Shown here in pieces: positions 1-8,920 of a DNA stretch of 35,919 nucleotides. A program made the translations under genes and the position numbers. Position 1 is the first letter of the stretch. Each line of letters begins with the position of its first letter. This stretch comes from Bordetella sp. (lineage in GTDB: Bacteria > Pseudomonadota > Alphaproteobacteria > Caulobacterales > Caulobacteraceae). The stretch is taken from positions 1 to 35,919 of the forward strand of contig JAFKFS010000032.1 in NCBI GenBank assembly GCA_017308115.1, written 5' to 3'. The notes beneath the pieces were generated by a model that searched no databases, was not told the origin of the DNA, and worked only from the letters and a program-made list of their open reading frames with translations.

Positions 1-401
1 GCTTCCAACTCGGCGCGGGCGGCCGCGCCATCCCGGGCCATGCCCTGGCCGGCCGCTTTCATCTCCGCCAGCCGCACCTTCGCGGCCACATTGTCCTGAT
101 CCGCCGCCTGACGGTAGAAGCCTGCAGCCAGAGCTGGCTCGGAAGCATGTGCCTCCCCCAACCGCACGAGCGCCGTTGAGCTGCCCTGCTCCGCGGCCTC
201 CCGATAATACTTCAGGGAGAGCGTCGGATCCGGCGGGACAACCCGTCCGTCCCGATAATAGTCGGCGAGGAGGAGAGAGGCCGTTGCCTCTCCTTCGGCC
301 GACAATTCTCTCAATGCCTTCAGCGCACTTTCGACATCACGAACCATTCCACGCCCTCGCGCCTGCATTTCAGCAAGCTGCACGCGGGCCTGGACGACGG
401 C
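1..401 (-). CDS. Sel1-like repeat protein, internal fragment (broken at both ends)
   Basis: The minus strand reads without a stop from about 401 to the window edge. It gives a Sel1/TPR-like protein with two to three solenoid units of the pattern LAEM..RGRGMVRD, then DYYRDGRVVPPDPTLSLKYY, REAAEQGSSTALVRLGEAH, FYRQAADQ and VRLAEM. Sel1 repeats are helical protein-interaction solenoids, often in secreted or periplasmic proteins; the partner here is unknown. The C-terminus lies beyond base 1. The N-terminal side stops making sense near base 400, where the thiolase on the other strand begins. An internal ATG at 347 exists, but the repeat pattern clearly continues upstream of it (VVQARVQLAEM), so it is not the true start. 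The gene is therefore cut at an abrupt junction rather than simply short. Confidence 0.7.
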
Positions 402-1322
402 GCCTTCGCTTTCAGCCTCAACAATTTCTGCGTCTCCGGCCTGACCGCCGTGGGCCAGGCGGCGGCCCTGGTCCAGACCGGCGCCGTGCGCTCAGCCCTC
501 GCCGGAGGGGTCGAGATGATGTCGCGCGTTCCCTTCATGGGCGACAAGGCCGACTATTACGACGACGCCGCCTTCCCGCCGCGCACGCGCTACATCCCCG
601 TCGCCGTCGCCGCCGACCGCCTGGCCGAGGATCTCGGCGTGACGCGGGGCGAGATGGACGCGGCCGCCCTGACCTCGCAGCAGCGCACGGCGGCGGCCGA
701 GGGCACGCCCCTCAACGCCTCGCGCATCGCCCTGAACGGACTGGATCGGGAAGAGGCCGCGCGCGCCCAGACCACCGCCGAGAGCCTGGCCGCCATGCCC
801 GCCGCCTTCGCCGCCCTGGCCGCGCCCTACGTCGAGGCGCTGGAGGGACGCGCCCTGGATCATCAGCACACCGTGGCCCACGCCCCGCCGATGAGCGACG
901 GCGCCGGCCTGGCCCTGGTCTCGAACCAGGCCGAGGGCGCCCGCGCCCGCATCCTCGCCTGGGTCGAGGCCGGAGGCGATCCCTCCGCCTCCCTGACCGC
1001 GGGCTTCACGGCCATGGACCGCGCGCTCGACAAGGCCGGGCTGACGCTGGCGGACATGGACCGCATCGAGTTCATGGAGGCCTTCGCGGTCGTCATCGCC
1101 CAATTCCTGCGGACACGCCCGGGCCATGCGGACAGGGTCAACGTCGGCGGGGGCCACCTGGCCAAGGGGCATCCGATGGGGGCGACCGGCGCCATCCTGC
1201 TGTCGTCGCTGCTCGATGCGCTGGACGCCTGCCGAGGCCGCTACGGCCTGGTGGTCGCCTCGGGCGCCCAGGGGGTCGGCTCGGCCATGATCGTGGAACG
1301 ACTGGGAGGCGGCGCGCCATGA
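402..1322 (+). CDS. Thiolase (acetyl-CoA acyltransferase family), 5'-truncated
   Basis: Thiolases cleave 3-ketoacyl-CoA with CoA at the end of a beta-oxidation cycle. Similarity starts abruptly at FSLNNFCVSGLTAV, which holds the nucleophilic Cys (codon 429-431). It continues through GGVEMMSRVPF, PPMSDGAGLAL, EFMEAFAV and GHPMGATGA. About 306 residues remain of a usual 390-400, so roughly 85-90 N-terminal residues are missing, replaced by Sel1-repeat DNA on the opposite strand. A GTG at 450 looks like a start but lies after the active Cys and cannot give a working enzyme. The C-terminal block reads VVASGAQGVGSAM where the family normally has the second catalytic Cys (compare TACAAGGLG in FadI), so that Cys appears to be Ser. 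The stop overlaps the next ATG (ATGA), so this is the head of the catabolic operon as seen here. Confidence 0.8.
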   Translation, partial: AFAFSLNNFCVSGLTAVGQAAALVQTGAVRSALAGGVEMMSRVPFMGDKADYYDDAAFPPRTRYIPVAVAADRLAEDLGVTRGEMDAAALTSQQRTAAAEGTPLNASRIALNGLDREEAARAQTTAESLAAMPAAFAALAAPYVEALEGRALDHQHTVAHAPPMSDGAGLALVSNQAEGARARILAWVEAGGDPSASLTAGFTAMDRALDKAGLTLADMDRIEFMEAFAVVIAQFLRTRPGHADRVNVGGGHLAKGHPMGATGAILLSSLLDALDACRGRYGLVVASGAQGVGSAMIVERLGGGAP

Positions 1323-3001
1323 ACGCCCCCTCCCCCCTCGCCGAGGCCCGTCGCGCCCTCATCGACCGGCGCGCCGAGTTGATCGCGGCGGCGATCGAGG
1401 CCGTGTCCGCCCGCGCCGCCTGGTCGCCCTTTCAAGACTCGCCGTCGACCAGAATCCACGGCCCCGACAAGCCCGCGATCGGCAAGGCCGCCTTCGAGGC
1501 GCAGTTGGGGCGCCCCTTCGTCCTGGATCAGCCCGGCGTGATCAACCACGTCGGCGCCGAGGTCTCGCCCTTCACCGGAGACGCGCTGGGGATCGTCTAT
1601 CCGCGCTGCGACCCCGAGGCCCTGATCGACGCCGCCCATGTCGCCTGGCCCGCCTGGTGCGCGGCCGAGCCCGAACTGCGTCTGGCCCTGTGCGCCGAGA
1701 TGGCGATGCGCCTCTATGACGCGAACTTCGAGATGGCCCATGCCGTCATGCACGTCACGGGTCAGAGCTATACCCAAGCCTTCAGCGGCTCGGGCCCCAA
1801 CGCCCTGGACCGAGGCCTCGAAGCGGTGGCCTACGCCGCCAAGGCCATGCGCGACGTGCCCCGCGACGCCCGCTATGAACGCCGCTTCGCTGGCGAAGCC
1901 GTCAGACTGGACAAGAACTATGCCCTGGTCCCGCGCGGGATCGGCCTGGTCGTCTGCTGCGCCAGCTTCCCGACCTGGAACGCCTATCCGGCCCTGTTCG
2001 CCAGCCTGGCGACCGGCAATCCCGTCATCCTGAAGCCGCACCCCCTCGCCGTTCTGCCCATGGCCATCGCGGCGCGCGAGTGTCGTCGCGTGCTGTCCGA
2101 ATTCGGCTTCGACCCCGATCTGGTTACCTTGGCCGTCGACACCCTGGCGGAGCCGGCGGCGCAGCGTCTAGTCGATCACCCGGCGGTGCAGATCGTCGAC
2201 TTCACCGGCAGCCCCCGCTACGGCGGCCATCTGGAGCGGACGGTCACGGGCAAGCTGCTGTTCACCGAGACGGCGGGCGTCAACACCGTCGTCGTGCATT
2301 CCGTCGCCGACCTGGACGCCGCCGCCCGCGCCGTGGCCCGCGCCGCCAGCCTGTTCTCAGCCCAGATGTGCACCAGTCCCCAGGTCGTCTACGTCGCCCC
2401 TCCGCTGGCGGAGTCCTTCGCCGCCGCCCTGGTCGCCCAGATCGACGCCATCGTCGCCGATCCGACCCAGGCCGCCGGAATCATGGGCGCGATCCAGGGC
2501 GAGGTCAGCCTGAGGGCCGTGGGGGACGTGCGCGCCGCCGTCGAACATCGCCCCGGCGTCCGCGTCCTGCGCGAAGCCGCCCCCTACGCCCATCCACAGT
2601 TCCCCAGGGCCCGCACCCTGACGCCCCTGGTCCTGGCGGTGGATGATTCCGCGACCGACCTCTACGCCGAGGAACATTTCGGCCCGGTTCTCTTCGTGGT
2701 GACGATGGACGCCGACGCCGCCGTCGCCGAGGCGACGCAACTGGCGCGGACCCAGGGCTCGATCTCCTCCTACCTCTATTCGACCGACGAGGATTTCATC
2801 GACCGCTCGACGCCCCTCTATGAGCAGGCCGGGGCCAATCTGACGATCAACCTGACCGGGGCGATGTGGATCAACTTCGCCGCCGCCTACAGCGATTATC
2901 ACGTCACGGGCCTGAACCCGGCGGGCAACGCCTGCCTGGCCGACCTGGCCTTCGTCGCTTCGCGCTTCCGCATCGTCCAGCGCCGTCGCCCGGCCGCATG
3001 A
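1319..3001 (+). CDS. paaN: PaaN-type aldehyde dehydrogenase (phenylacetic acid degradation family)
   Basis: This is a 560-residue aldehyde dehydrogenase of the PaaN subgroup that lacks the MaoC hydratase domain; its length fits that subgroup. It should oxidise an aldehyde, possibly a CoA-linked semialdehyde, with NAD(P)+. Visible signatures are FPTWNAYPALFASLATGNPV with VILKPHP (cofactor-binding region), FTGSPRYGG (Rossmann turn), FTETAGVN with the general-base Glu, and SAQMCTSPQ with the nucleophilic Cys. The ATG at 1319 is chosen because it overlaps the thiolase stop and begins the conserved N-terminus; the same frame is open for a further 1170 bases upstream, but that is shadow reading. 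No paaABCDE ring-oxygenase genes are in the window, so the paaN symbol denotes family only. The true substrate is probably set by the neighbouring ligases and thiolases. Confidence 0.85.
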   Translation: MNAPSPLAEARRALIDRRAELIAAAIEAVSARAAWSPFQDSPSTRIHGPDKPAIGKAAFEAQLGRPFVLDQPGVINHVGAEVSPFTGDALGIVYPRCDPEALIDAAHVAWPAWCAAEPELRLALCAEMAMRLYDANFEMAHAVMHVTGQSYTQAFSGSGPNALDRGLEAVAYAAKAMRDVPRDARYERRFAGEAVRLDKNYALVPRGIGLVVCCASFPTWNAYPALFASLATGNPVILKPHPLAVLPMAIAARECRRVLSEFGFDPDLVTLAVDTLAEPAAQRLVDHPAVQIVDFTGSPRYGGHLERTVTGKLLFTETAGVNTVVVHSVADLDAAARAVARAASLFSAQMCTSPQVVYVAPPLAESFAAALVAQIDAIVADPTQAAGIMGAIQGEVSLRAVGDVRAAVEHRPGVRVLREAAPYAHPQFPRARTLTPLVLAVDDSATDLYAEEHFGPVLFVVTMDADAAVAEATQLARTQGSISSYLYSTDEDFIDRSTPLYEQAGANLTINLTGAMWINFAAAYSDYHVTGLNPAGNACLADLAFVASRFRIVQRRRPAA

Positions 3002-4227
3002 GCGAGGCGGTCTTCATCGTCGGCGCGTCCATGACGGCCCTGGGCAAGCGCCCCTGGGACACGGTGAAGAGCCTGACCGCCGAGGCCGTCTGCGACGCCC
3101 TGGCCGATGCGGGCGCACAGGTCGGCGACATCGAGGCGGCCTGGTTCTCCAATACCCGCCAGCCCATGCTGGAAGGCCAGAACACGGTGCGCGGCCAGAT
3201 CGCCCTGCGCCCGCTCGGCCTGACCGGCGTCCCCGTGACCAATGTCGAGAACGCCTGCGCCTCGGGCTCGACGGCCCTCTTCCAGGCGATCCAGTGGCTA
3301 CGAGCCGGCGCGGGCGACATCGCCCTGGTGGTCGGCGTCGAGAAGATGGTCTTTCCCGACCGGCCCGAGCGCGTCGCCGCCGCCTTCCTGGGCGGAACCG
3401 ACATTCACGACCGCGAGGGCGTCCTGGCCTATATCGCGGCCATGGGCGGCGAGCCGCCGGGCGAAGGCCGCAGCCTGTTCATGGACCTGTACGCCGCCCA
3501 GGCCCGCGCCCACATGGCCCGCTTCGGCTCCACGCAGGAAGACTTCGCCCGCGTCGCCGCCAAGAACCACAGCGCCGCCGCCCTCAATCCGAAATCGCAG
3601 TACCGCACGCCGATGACGGTCGAGCAGGTCCTGGCCGACAAGCCCGTCGTCTTCCCCTTCACCCGCGCCATGTGCGCGCCCGTCAGCGACGGCGCGGCGG
3701 CCATGGTCGTCTGCTCGGCCGGGGGGCTGGCGCGTCTGGGCGCCGGGTCGCGCGCCGTGCGGGTCCGCGGCTGCGCCATGGTCAGCGCCTCCGCCCGGGC
3801 GGCGGATGATTTCGCCAACCACATCGGCCGCCGCGCCGCTTCCGCCGCCTATGAGCAGGCCGGGCTGGGGCCCGATGCGCTGGATCTGGCCGAGGTCCAC
3901 GACGCCACCAGCTACGCCGAGGTCCAGCAGATCGAGAACCTCGGCCTGGCCCCGCCCGGGGAGGTCGGCGCGCGGCTGAAGGCAGGCGATTTCGCCCTCG
4001 GCGGCCGCACGCCGGTCAACCCTTCCGGCGGTCTGGTGGCCAAGGGGCATCCCGTCGGCGCCACCGGCGTCGGCCAACTGTATGAACTGATCCGGCACCT
4101 GCGCGGCGAAGCGGGGCCGCGTCAGGTCGAGAACGCCCGCATCGCGGCGGCCGAGAACGGCGGCGGCTTTCTCGGCGTCGAGGAGGCGGCGACCGTCGTC
4201 ACCATCCTGGAGCGCGCAGCGGCATGA
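2998..4227 (+). CDS. Thiolase, SCP-x/acetyl-CoA acetyltransferase-like
   Basis: A complete 409-residue thiolase of the lipid-transfer (SCP-x) type. The nucleophilic Cys lies in VENACASGSTAL, the VHDATS motif takes the place of the classical NEAFA block, and the C-terminal NPSGGLVAKGHPVGATG carries the catalytic His. Members of this subgroup often serve sterol, branched-chain or aromatic side-chain degradation rather than straight fatty acids. Reading starts at the ATG at 2998, which overlaps the paaN stop (ATGA); an upstream in-frame extension lies inside paaN and is rejected. Its stop overlaps the next gene in the same way, so paaN, this thiolase and the following ligase should be translationally coupled. 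Confidence 0.88.
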   Translation: MSEAVFIVGASMTALGKRPWDTVKSLTAEAVCDALADAGAQVGDIEAAWFSNTRQPMLEGQNTVRGQIALRPLGLTGVPVTNVENACASGSTALFQAIQWLRAGAGDIALVVGVEKMVFPDRPERVAAAFLGGTDIHDREGVLAYIAAMGGEPPGEGRSLFMDLYAAQARAHMARFGSTQEDFARVAAKNHSAAALNPKSQYRTPMTVEQVLADKPVVFPFTRAMCAPVSDGAAAMVVCSAGGLARLGAGSRAVRVRGCAMVSASARAADDFANHIGRRAASAAYEQAGLGPDALDLAEVHDATSYAEVQQIENLGLAPPGEVGARLKAGDFALGGRTPVNPSGGLVAKGHPVGATGVGQLYELIRHLRGEAGPRQVENARIAAAENGGGFLGVEEAATVVTILERAAA

Positions 4228-5699
4228 TCCGGCACCCGATCCGCGCCCTCTACGATGGCCTTCCGGACAAGCGCGACCGCCCGGCCTTGTTCGACGGGAA
4301 CCTGATCGTCAGCCACGGCGACCTCGTGACGCGGGTCGAGGCCGCCGCCGCCGACCTGATCGCGCGCGGGATCAGGTCCGGCGACCGCGTCGGCCTGTGC
4401 GCGGCCAACAGCGCCCGCCACGTCGTCGCCTATCTGGCCATCCTGCGAGCGGGAGGCGTATGGACCCCGCTGAACCCGCGCAACGGCGCGAGCCTGAACG
4501 GCCTGTTCCAGCAGCGCGCCGGCCTGCGCCTCACCCTGCACGACGCCGCCTCGGCCGAAGCCATGGGAGAGACGGCCGAGCCGCTGAGCCTCGACGACTG
4601 GCGGCCCCCCTCGTCCGGCGCGTCGCCCCTCCCGCCCATTTCAGACCATCCCGACCAGCCTTTCGCCCTGAAGTTCACCGGCGGCTCAACCGGCCTGCCC
4701 AAGGGCGTTCTGCAAAGCGTCCGGAGCGCGGCGGCGGCCCTGCGGTCGCTGCAAGGCTTCTACGGCTTCAAACCCGACGACGTGAATCTCGCCGTCGCGC
4801 CGCTGACGCACGGGGCCTCTCACTACATTTTGCCGGTGCTCGCGGCGGGCGGCGCGCACGTCCTTCTGGACAAGCCCGGGCGAGAGGCCGTCCTGCGCGA
4901 ACTGAAGACGCGGATCACCGTCGCCTTCATGCCGCCGACCCTGATCTATCTGCTGATGTCGCAAGACCGCTTCGGTCCGGGCGACTTCACGCGGCTGCGC
5001 CATCTGACCTATTCCGCCGCCCCCATGCCGCCCGCCCGGATCGCCGAGGCCATCGCCCGGTTCGGGCCGGTGCTTTCGACCCTCTACGGCCAGACCGAAG
5101 CCCCCATGACGATCGCCGGCCTGTCGCCCGCCGACATGGCGCGACCCGCGTTGCGCGCCTCGGCGGGGCGGACGTTTCCGGGCGCGCCGGTCGCCCTGCT
5201 CGGCGACGACGGCGTCGTCCGGGCCGGGCCGGGCGAAGGCGAGATCCTGGTCAGGGGCGACCTGGCCGCCACCGTCTATCTGGACGATCCGAGGCAGACC
5301 GCCGACGCGCGCCAGGACGGCTGGCTGAAGACCGGCGACATCGGCCGGGTGGACGCCGACGGCTATCTGTTCCTGCTGGGCCGCTCGAAAGACCTGATCA
5401 TCAGCGGCGGCTACAATATCCATCCGGGCGAGGTCGAGGCGGCGCTGAGCGCCCATCCGGCCGTGCGCGAAGCCTGCGCCTTCGGCGTGGCCGACGACCT
5501 GTGGGGCGAGCGGCTGGAGGCCGCGGTCGCCCTCGCAGGCGACGCCGCGCCGGACGCCCTGACCGCCTTCGTGCGTGAGGCCATAGGGCCGGTGCGCACC
5601 CCCAAGACCCTTCACCTCCTCCCCGCCCTGCCCCGCAATCCGGTCGGCAAGGTGGTTCGCAGCGAGGTGAAGTCACTGATCTATCCGGCGCCTCAATGA
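4224..5699 (+). CDS. Acyl-CoA synthetase / AMP-dependent ligase
   Basis: A 491-residue ANL-superfamily ligase that should activate a carboxylic acid with ATP to an acyl-AMP and then an acyl-CoA. Motifs in order: P-loop-like FTGGSTGLPKGV (about residues 151-162), YGQTEAP (about 287), GWLKTGDIG (about 364), hinge GRSKDLIISGGYN (about 386) and the catalytic Lys in NPVGKV (about 472). All key residues are present, so it looks active. It starts on an ATGA overlap with the thiolase. The acid cannot be read from sequence. It is slightly short compared with long-chain FadD proteins and resembles ligases for medium-chain or aromatic acids. Confidence 0.88.
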   Translation: MIRHPIRALYDGLPDKRDRPALFDGNLIVSHGDLVTRVEAAAADLIARGIRSGDRVGLCAANSARHVVAYLAILRAGGVWTPLNPRNGASLNGLFQQRAGLRLTLHDAASAEAMGETAEPLSLDDWRPPSSGASPLPPISDHPDQPFALKFTGGSTGLPKGVLQSVRSAAAALRSLQGFYGFKPDDVNLAVAPLTHGASHYILPVLAAGGAHVLLDKPGREAVLRELKTRITVAFMPPTLIYLLMSQDRFGPGDFTRLRHLTYSAAPMPPARIAEAIARFGPVLSTLYGQTEAPMTIAGLSPADMARPALRASAGRTFPGAPVALLGDDGVVRAGPGEGEILVRGDLAATVYLDDPRQTADARQDGWLKTGDIGRVDADGYLFLLGRSKDLIISGGYNIHPGEVEAALSAHPAVREACAFGVADDLWGERLEAAVALAGDAAPDALTAFVREAIGPVRTPKTLHLLPALPRNPVGKVVRSEVKSLIYPAPQ

Positions 5700-5736
5700 C
5701 CGGAAGACGTAAAAGAGAACCAGGGAGAAGACCGAC

Positions 5737-7464
5737 ATGATCGTCGTGCCGGAGGAGCGCATCCGCGATTTCAAGGCCCGGGGCTGGTGGGGAGAGGACA
5801 CGCTGGATGACCTGTTCCGTCGCCATGTCGCCGCCAGGCCAGAGGCCGAATCCGTGGTCGACCCCATCAACCGCGAGGCCATCATGGGCGGCGCCCCGGC
5901 CCGCCTGACCTGGGCGGAGGTCGAGGATCGCGTCGCCCGCTACGTGGCCGTTCTGCACGCCCTGGGCGTGAAGCGCGATGACGTGGTGGCGGTGCAGTTG
6001 CCCAATGTCATCGAACTGGGCCTGATCTACCTGGCCTGCATCCGCCTGGGCGCCGTCGTCACCCCCGCGCCTGTTCAGTACCGCGAGCACGAACTGGCCT
6101 ACATCGTCGCCAAGACCGACGCCAAGGCTGTCGTCACCGCCGCCCGCATCGGCAAGCACGCCCACGCCGAGATGATGCTGTCGGTCCAGGCTGGCGCCCC
6201 CGCGCTGGAAACCGTCCTGGTGGTGGGCGGCGACGCCCCCGCCGGCGCGATCGACCTCGACGCCCGCGCATCTGCGCTGGACGAGGTCGAGATCGAGGTC
6301 GGGCGCGCGGCGGCCCGCGCCGCCGGCATCTGCGCCGACGACGTCGTCACCATCTGCTGGACCTCAGGCACCGAAGCCCAGCCCAAGGGCGTGCCGCGCA
6401 GCCACAACGAGTGGATCATCATGGGCGCGGGCGTGGCCGACGCCGCCGATCTGCAACCCGGCGCAGTGCTGCTGAACCCCTTTCCCATGGTCAACATGGC
6501 GGGCATCTCGACCAGCTTCGTCTCCTGGCTCCTGCTGGGCGGCCGGTTGATCCAGCACCAGCCGTTCGACCTGCAGGTCTTCCTGCAGCAGGTCCGCGCC
6601 GAGAAGATCGACTACACCGTCGCCCCGCCCGCCGTGCTGAACCTGCTGCTTCAGAACGAAGCCCTGCTGGAGGGCGTGGACTTCGGCCGTCTGCGCGCCA
6701 TCGGGTCCGGCTCCGCTCCCCTGTCGGAATGGATGGTCCGCACCTTCCACGAGAAGTACGGCGTCCAGATCGTCAACTACTTCGGCTCCAACGAAGGCGC
6801 CTCCTTCCCCAGCGCCCGGAAGGACGTGCCGGACGCCGCCCAGCGGGCCGTCCTCTTCCCGCGCCTGGGGCAGGGCTTCAAGTGGAAGGCCCTGCTGCAC
6901 GACCGCATCTTCACCCGTCTGGTCGACCCCGAGACCGAGCGCGAGATCACCGAGGCCGGCGTTCCCGGCGAGCTTCGGGTCAAGGGCGCCACGATCTTCT
7001 CGGGCTACTGGCGCTCGCCCGAAATCAACGCCCGAGCCTTTGACGCCGACGGCTGGTTCCGCACCGGGGACCTGTTCGAGCTGGCGGGCGACCGGCTGCA
7101 ATTCTACCGCTTCGTCGGCCGGTTGAAGGACGTCATCATACGCGGCGGCATGAACATCTCCTCCGAGGAGATCGAGGGCCATCTGATGGGCCACCCCGCC
7201 ATCGCCGACGCGGCCGTGGTCGGCGCTCCCGACGCCAATCTGGGCGAGCGCCTGTGCGCCTTCGTCGTCCTAAAGCCGGGTCAGACCGTGGACCTCGGCG
7301 ACATCAACCGCTTCCTGACCGGCGAGAAGCACGTCGCCGTCTACAAGCAGATCGAGCGGCTGGAGGTGATCGACCTCCTGCCGCGCAACCCCGTCGGCAA
7401 GGTGCTGAAGCGCGAACTGCGCCAGTCCCTCGGCGACCAGACCGGACAGTTGAAATCCGCATGA
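5737..7464 (+). CDS. Acyl-CoA synthetase / AMP-dependent ligase, AliA- or DhbE-like
   Basis: A 575-residue ANL ligase distinct from its upstream neighbour. It has WTSGTEAQPKGVPRSHNEW (about residue 208), YFGSNEGA (about 348), GWFRTGDLF (about 438), GRLKDVIIRGGMNI (about 461) and the catalytic Lys in NPVGKV (about 551). The TSGTE..PKGVPRSHNE form of the ATP loop recalls cyclohexanecarboxylate-CoA ligases and aryl-AMP ligases, which would fit a cyclic or aromatic acid; this is inference. It is the only gene of the operon not joined by an overlap: 37 bases separate it from the previous stop, with a good ribosome site (GGGAGAAG, about 8 bases before ATG). Its stop overlaps the next start. Confidence 0.87.
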   Translation: MIVVPEERIRDFKARGWWGEDTLDDLFRRHVAARPEAESVVDPINREAIMGGAPARLTWAEVEDRVARYVAVLHALGVKRDDVVAVQLPNVIELGLIYLACIRLGAVVTPAPVQYREHELAYIVAKTDAKAVVTAARIGKHAHAEMMLSVQAGAPALETVLVVGGDAPAGAIDLDARASALDEVEIEVGRAAARAAGICADDVVTICWTSGTEAQPKGVPRSHNEWIIMGAGVADAADLQPGAVLLNPFPMVNMAGISTSFVSWLLLGGRLIQHQPFDLQVFLQQVRAEKIDYTVAPPAVLNLLLQNEALLEGVDFGRLRAIGSGSAPLSEWMVRTFHEKYGVQIVNYFGSNEGASFPSARKDVPDAAQRAVLFPRLGQGFKWKALLHDRIFTRLVDPETEREITEAGVPGELRVKGATIFSGYWRSPEINARAFDADGWFRTGDLFELAGDRLQFYRFVGRLKDVIIRGGMNISSEEIEGHLMGHPAIADAAVVGAPDANLGERLCAFVVLKPGQTVDLGDINRFLTGEKHVAVYKQIERLEVIDLLPRNPVGKVLKRELRQSLGDQTGQLKSA

Positions 7465-8408
7465 CCACCGCCTTTCCACACCCGATGCGCCTGCCTGTCA
7501 TCGCGGCCCCCATGTTCCTCGTCAGCGGCCCGGAACTGGTCATCGCCGCCTGCAAGGCGGGCGTCGGCGGCGCCTTTCCCACGCCCAACTGCCGCACGGT
7601 CGCCGACCTGGACGCCTGGATGGGCCAGATCACCGACGCCCTGTCGCCGGGCGACGGCCCCTGGGTCGCCAATCTGATCACCCACTCGACCAACGCCCGG
7701 CTCGAGGAAGATCTGAGGCTGGTGGCGCAGTACAAGCCGCCCATCGTCATCACCGCCCTGGGCTCGCCCAAGCCGGTGATGGAGACGGTCAAGGCCTACG
7801 GCGGTCTGGTCTTCGCCGACGTGGTCAACATGGCCCTGGCGAAGAAGGCCGCTGACGCGGGCGTGGACGGCCTCGCCTGCATCAGCGCGGGCGCCGGGGG
7901 CCATACGGGCCATCTGTCGCCGTTCGCCTTCGTCTCGGCCGTGCGCGAATTCTTCGACGGCTGGCTGACCATCGGCGGCGGCATCGCCGACGGCGCAGGC
8001 GTGGCCGGCGCGATCGCGGCCGGCGCCGACATGGTCTATATGGGCACCCGCTTCCTGGCCGCCGCCGAAAGCCGGGCGCAGGACGCCTACAAGCAGATGA
8101 TCGTCGACAGCGGCCCGGACGACCTGATCGTCTCCTCGGCCATCACGGGCACGCCCGCCTCCTGGCTCAAGCCCAGCCTGCGGGCGGCGGGCATGGACCC
8201 CGATGCGCTCGGCGGCCCCGTCACCCGCGACTATTCCGGCGACGCCGCGCACAAGCGCTGGCGCGACATCTGGGCCGCCGGTCAGGGCCTGCAGAAGATC
8301 GACGCCGTCGAACCGACCGCCGCGGTGGTGGACCGTCTGGAGGCCGAATATCGCGCCGCCGCCGCCCGCTTCGCCCGCCTCAGCGCGCCCAAGAGCGTCG
8401 CCGCATGA
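7461..8408 (+). CDS. Nitronate monooxygenase-like FMN flavoprotein
   Basis: A 315-residue TIM-barrel flavoprotein of the nitronate monooxygenase (2-nitropropane dioxygenase) family. Features are the N-terminal PVIAAPMFLVSGPELV, the SAGAGGHTGHLSPF loop that carries the family's His, LTIGGGIADGAGV and GADMVYMGTRFLA for FMN phosphate binding. Known members oxidise alkyl nitronates or propionate-3-nitronate, but many homologues sit in beta-oxidation gene clusters with no known nitro substrate, and this is such a case. The ATG at 7461 overlaps the ligase stop; an upstream in-frame extension lies inside the ligase and is rejected. Its own stop overlaps the thioesterase start. Confidence 0.85.
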   Translation: MTTAFPHPMRLPVIAAPMFLVSGPELVIAACKAGVGGAFPTPNCRTVADLDAWMGQITDALSPGDGPWVANLITHSTNARLEEDLRLVAQYKPPIVITALGSPKPVMETVKAYGGLVFADVVNMALAKKAADAGVDGLACISAGAGGHTGHLSPFAFVSAVREFFDGWLTIGGGIADGAGVAGAIAAGADMVYMGTRFLAAAESRAQDAYKQMIVDSGPDDLIVSSAITGTPASWLKPSLRAAGMDPDALGGPVTRDYSGDAAHKRWRDIWAAGQGLQKIDAVEPTAAVVDRLEAEYRAAAARFARLSAPKSVAA

Positions 8409-8914
8409 GCGGTTCGCCGCAGATGATCCAGCCGCCCGCCTTCGCCCTGGACCCGACGCAGAGCGGACTGGAGCTGGCGCGGCGCTGGGTCGAGACGGTC
8501 TGGCCGGGCGGTTTCGTCAACCGCCTGGCCGCCCGCCCGGTCGAAGCTGCGGAAGGCTTCATGCGGGTCGAGTGCGACATCGATCCCGGCCACTCCAACT
8601 TCGTCGGCCTGGTGCACGGCGGGGTGACGGCGGCCCTGGTCGACATCGTCGGCGGCGGAGCGGCCATGACCCTGCTCAAGCCGGGCGAGTTCCTGCTGTC
8701 CACCGACCTGTCGCTGCGCTTCCTCAACGCCGCCCCCATCGGCTGCGGGCGGTTGATCGCCGAGGGACGCGCCGTCTACGCCGACCCGCGCAAGGTGGTG
8801 ACCGAGGTGACGATCGCCACGCCGGAGAGGCTGACCATCGCCCATGGCTCGGCCGCCATCGCCATCCGCGTCCGGCGCCCGGATCAGCGCCCGGATCAGC
8901 CTCAGGAGGGCTAG
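8405..8914 (+). CDS. PaaI-type hotdog-fold acyl-CoA thioesterase
   Basis: A 169-residue single hotdog-domain protein. The core FVGLVHGGVTAALVDIVGGGAA is the classic helix with the HGG motif of PaaI/YbgC-type thioesterases, followed by STDLSLRFLNAAPIG. Such enzymes hydrolyse aromatic or dead-end CoA thioesters and return CoA to the pool, a sensible last gene in a pathway with several CoA ligases. The ATG overlaps the previous stop. The C-terminus ends in a short Arg/Asp/Pro/Gln tail. Only six bases separate its stop from the end of the converging thiolase gene. Confidence 0.85.
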   Translation: MSGSPQMIQPPAFALDPTQSGLELARRWVETVWPGGFVNRLAARPVEAAEGFMRVECDIDPGHSNFVGLVHGGVTAALVDIVGGGAAMTLLKPGEFLLSTDLSLRFLNAAPIGCGRLIAEGRAVYADPRKVVTEVTIATPERLTIAHGSAAIAIRVRRPDQRPDQPQEG

Positions 8915-8920
8915 GTCCGC

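Noticed and set aside
450-1322. GTG at 450 as the true thiolase start
   Set aside because: It lies after the catalytic Cys (429-431); conserved thiolase sequence continues upstream of it.
149-3001. A 950-residue open frame covering the whole paaN gene and 1170 bases upstream
   Set aside because: The upstream part is Arg/Pro/Gly-rich out-of-frame reading over the thiolase; the real paaN start is at 1319.
1319-3001. Phenylacetate (paa) operon
   Set aside because: No paaABCDEFGHIJK genes other than paaN and a PaaI-like thioesterase are present.
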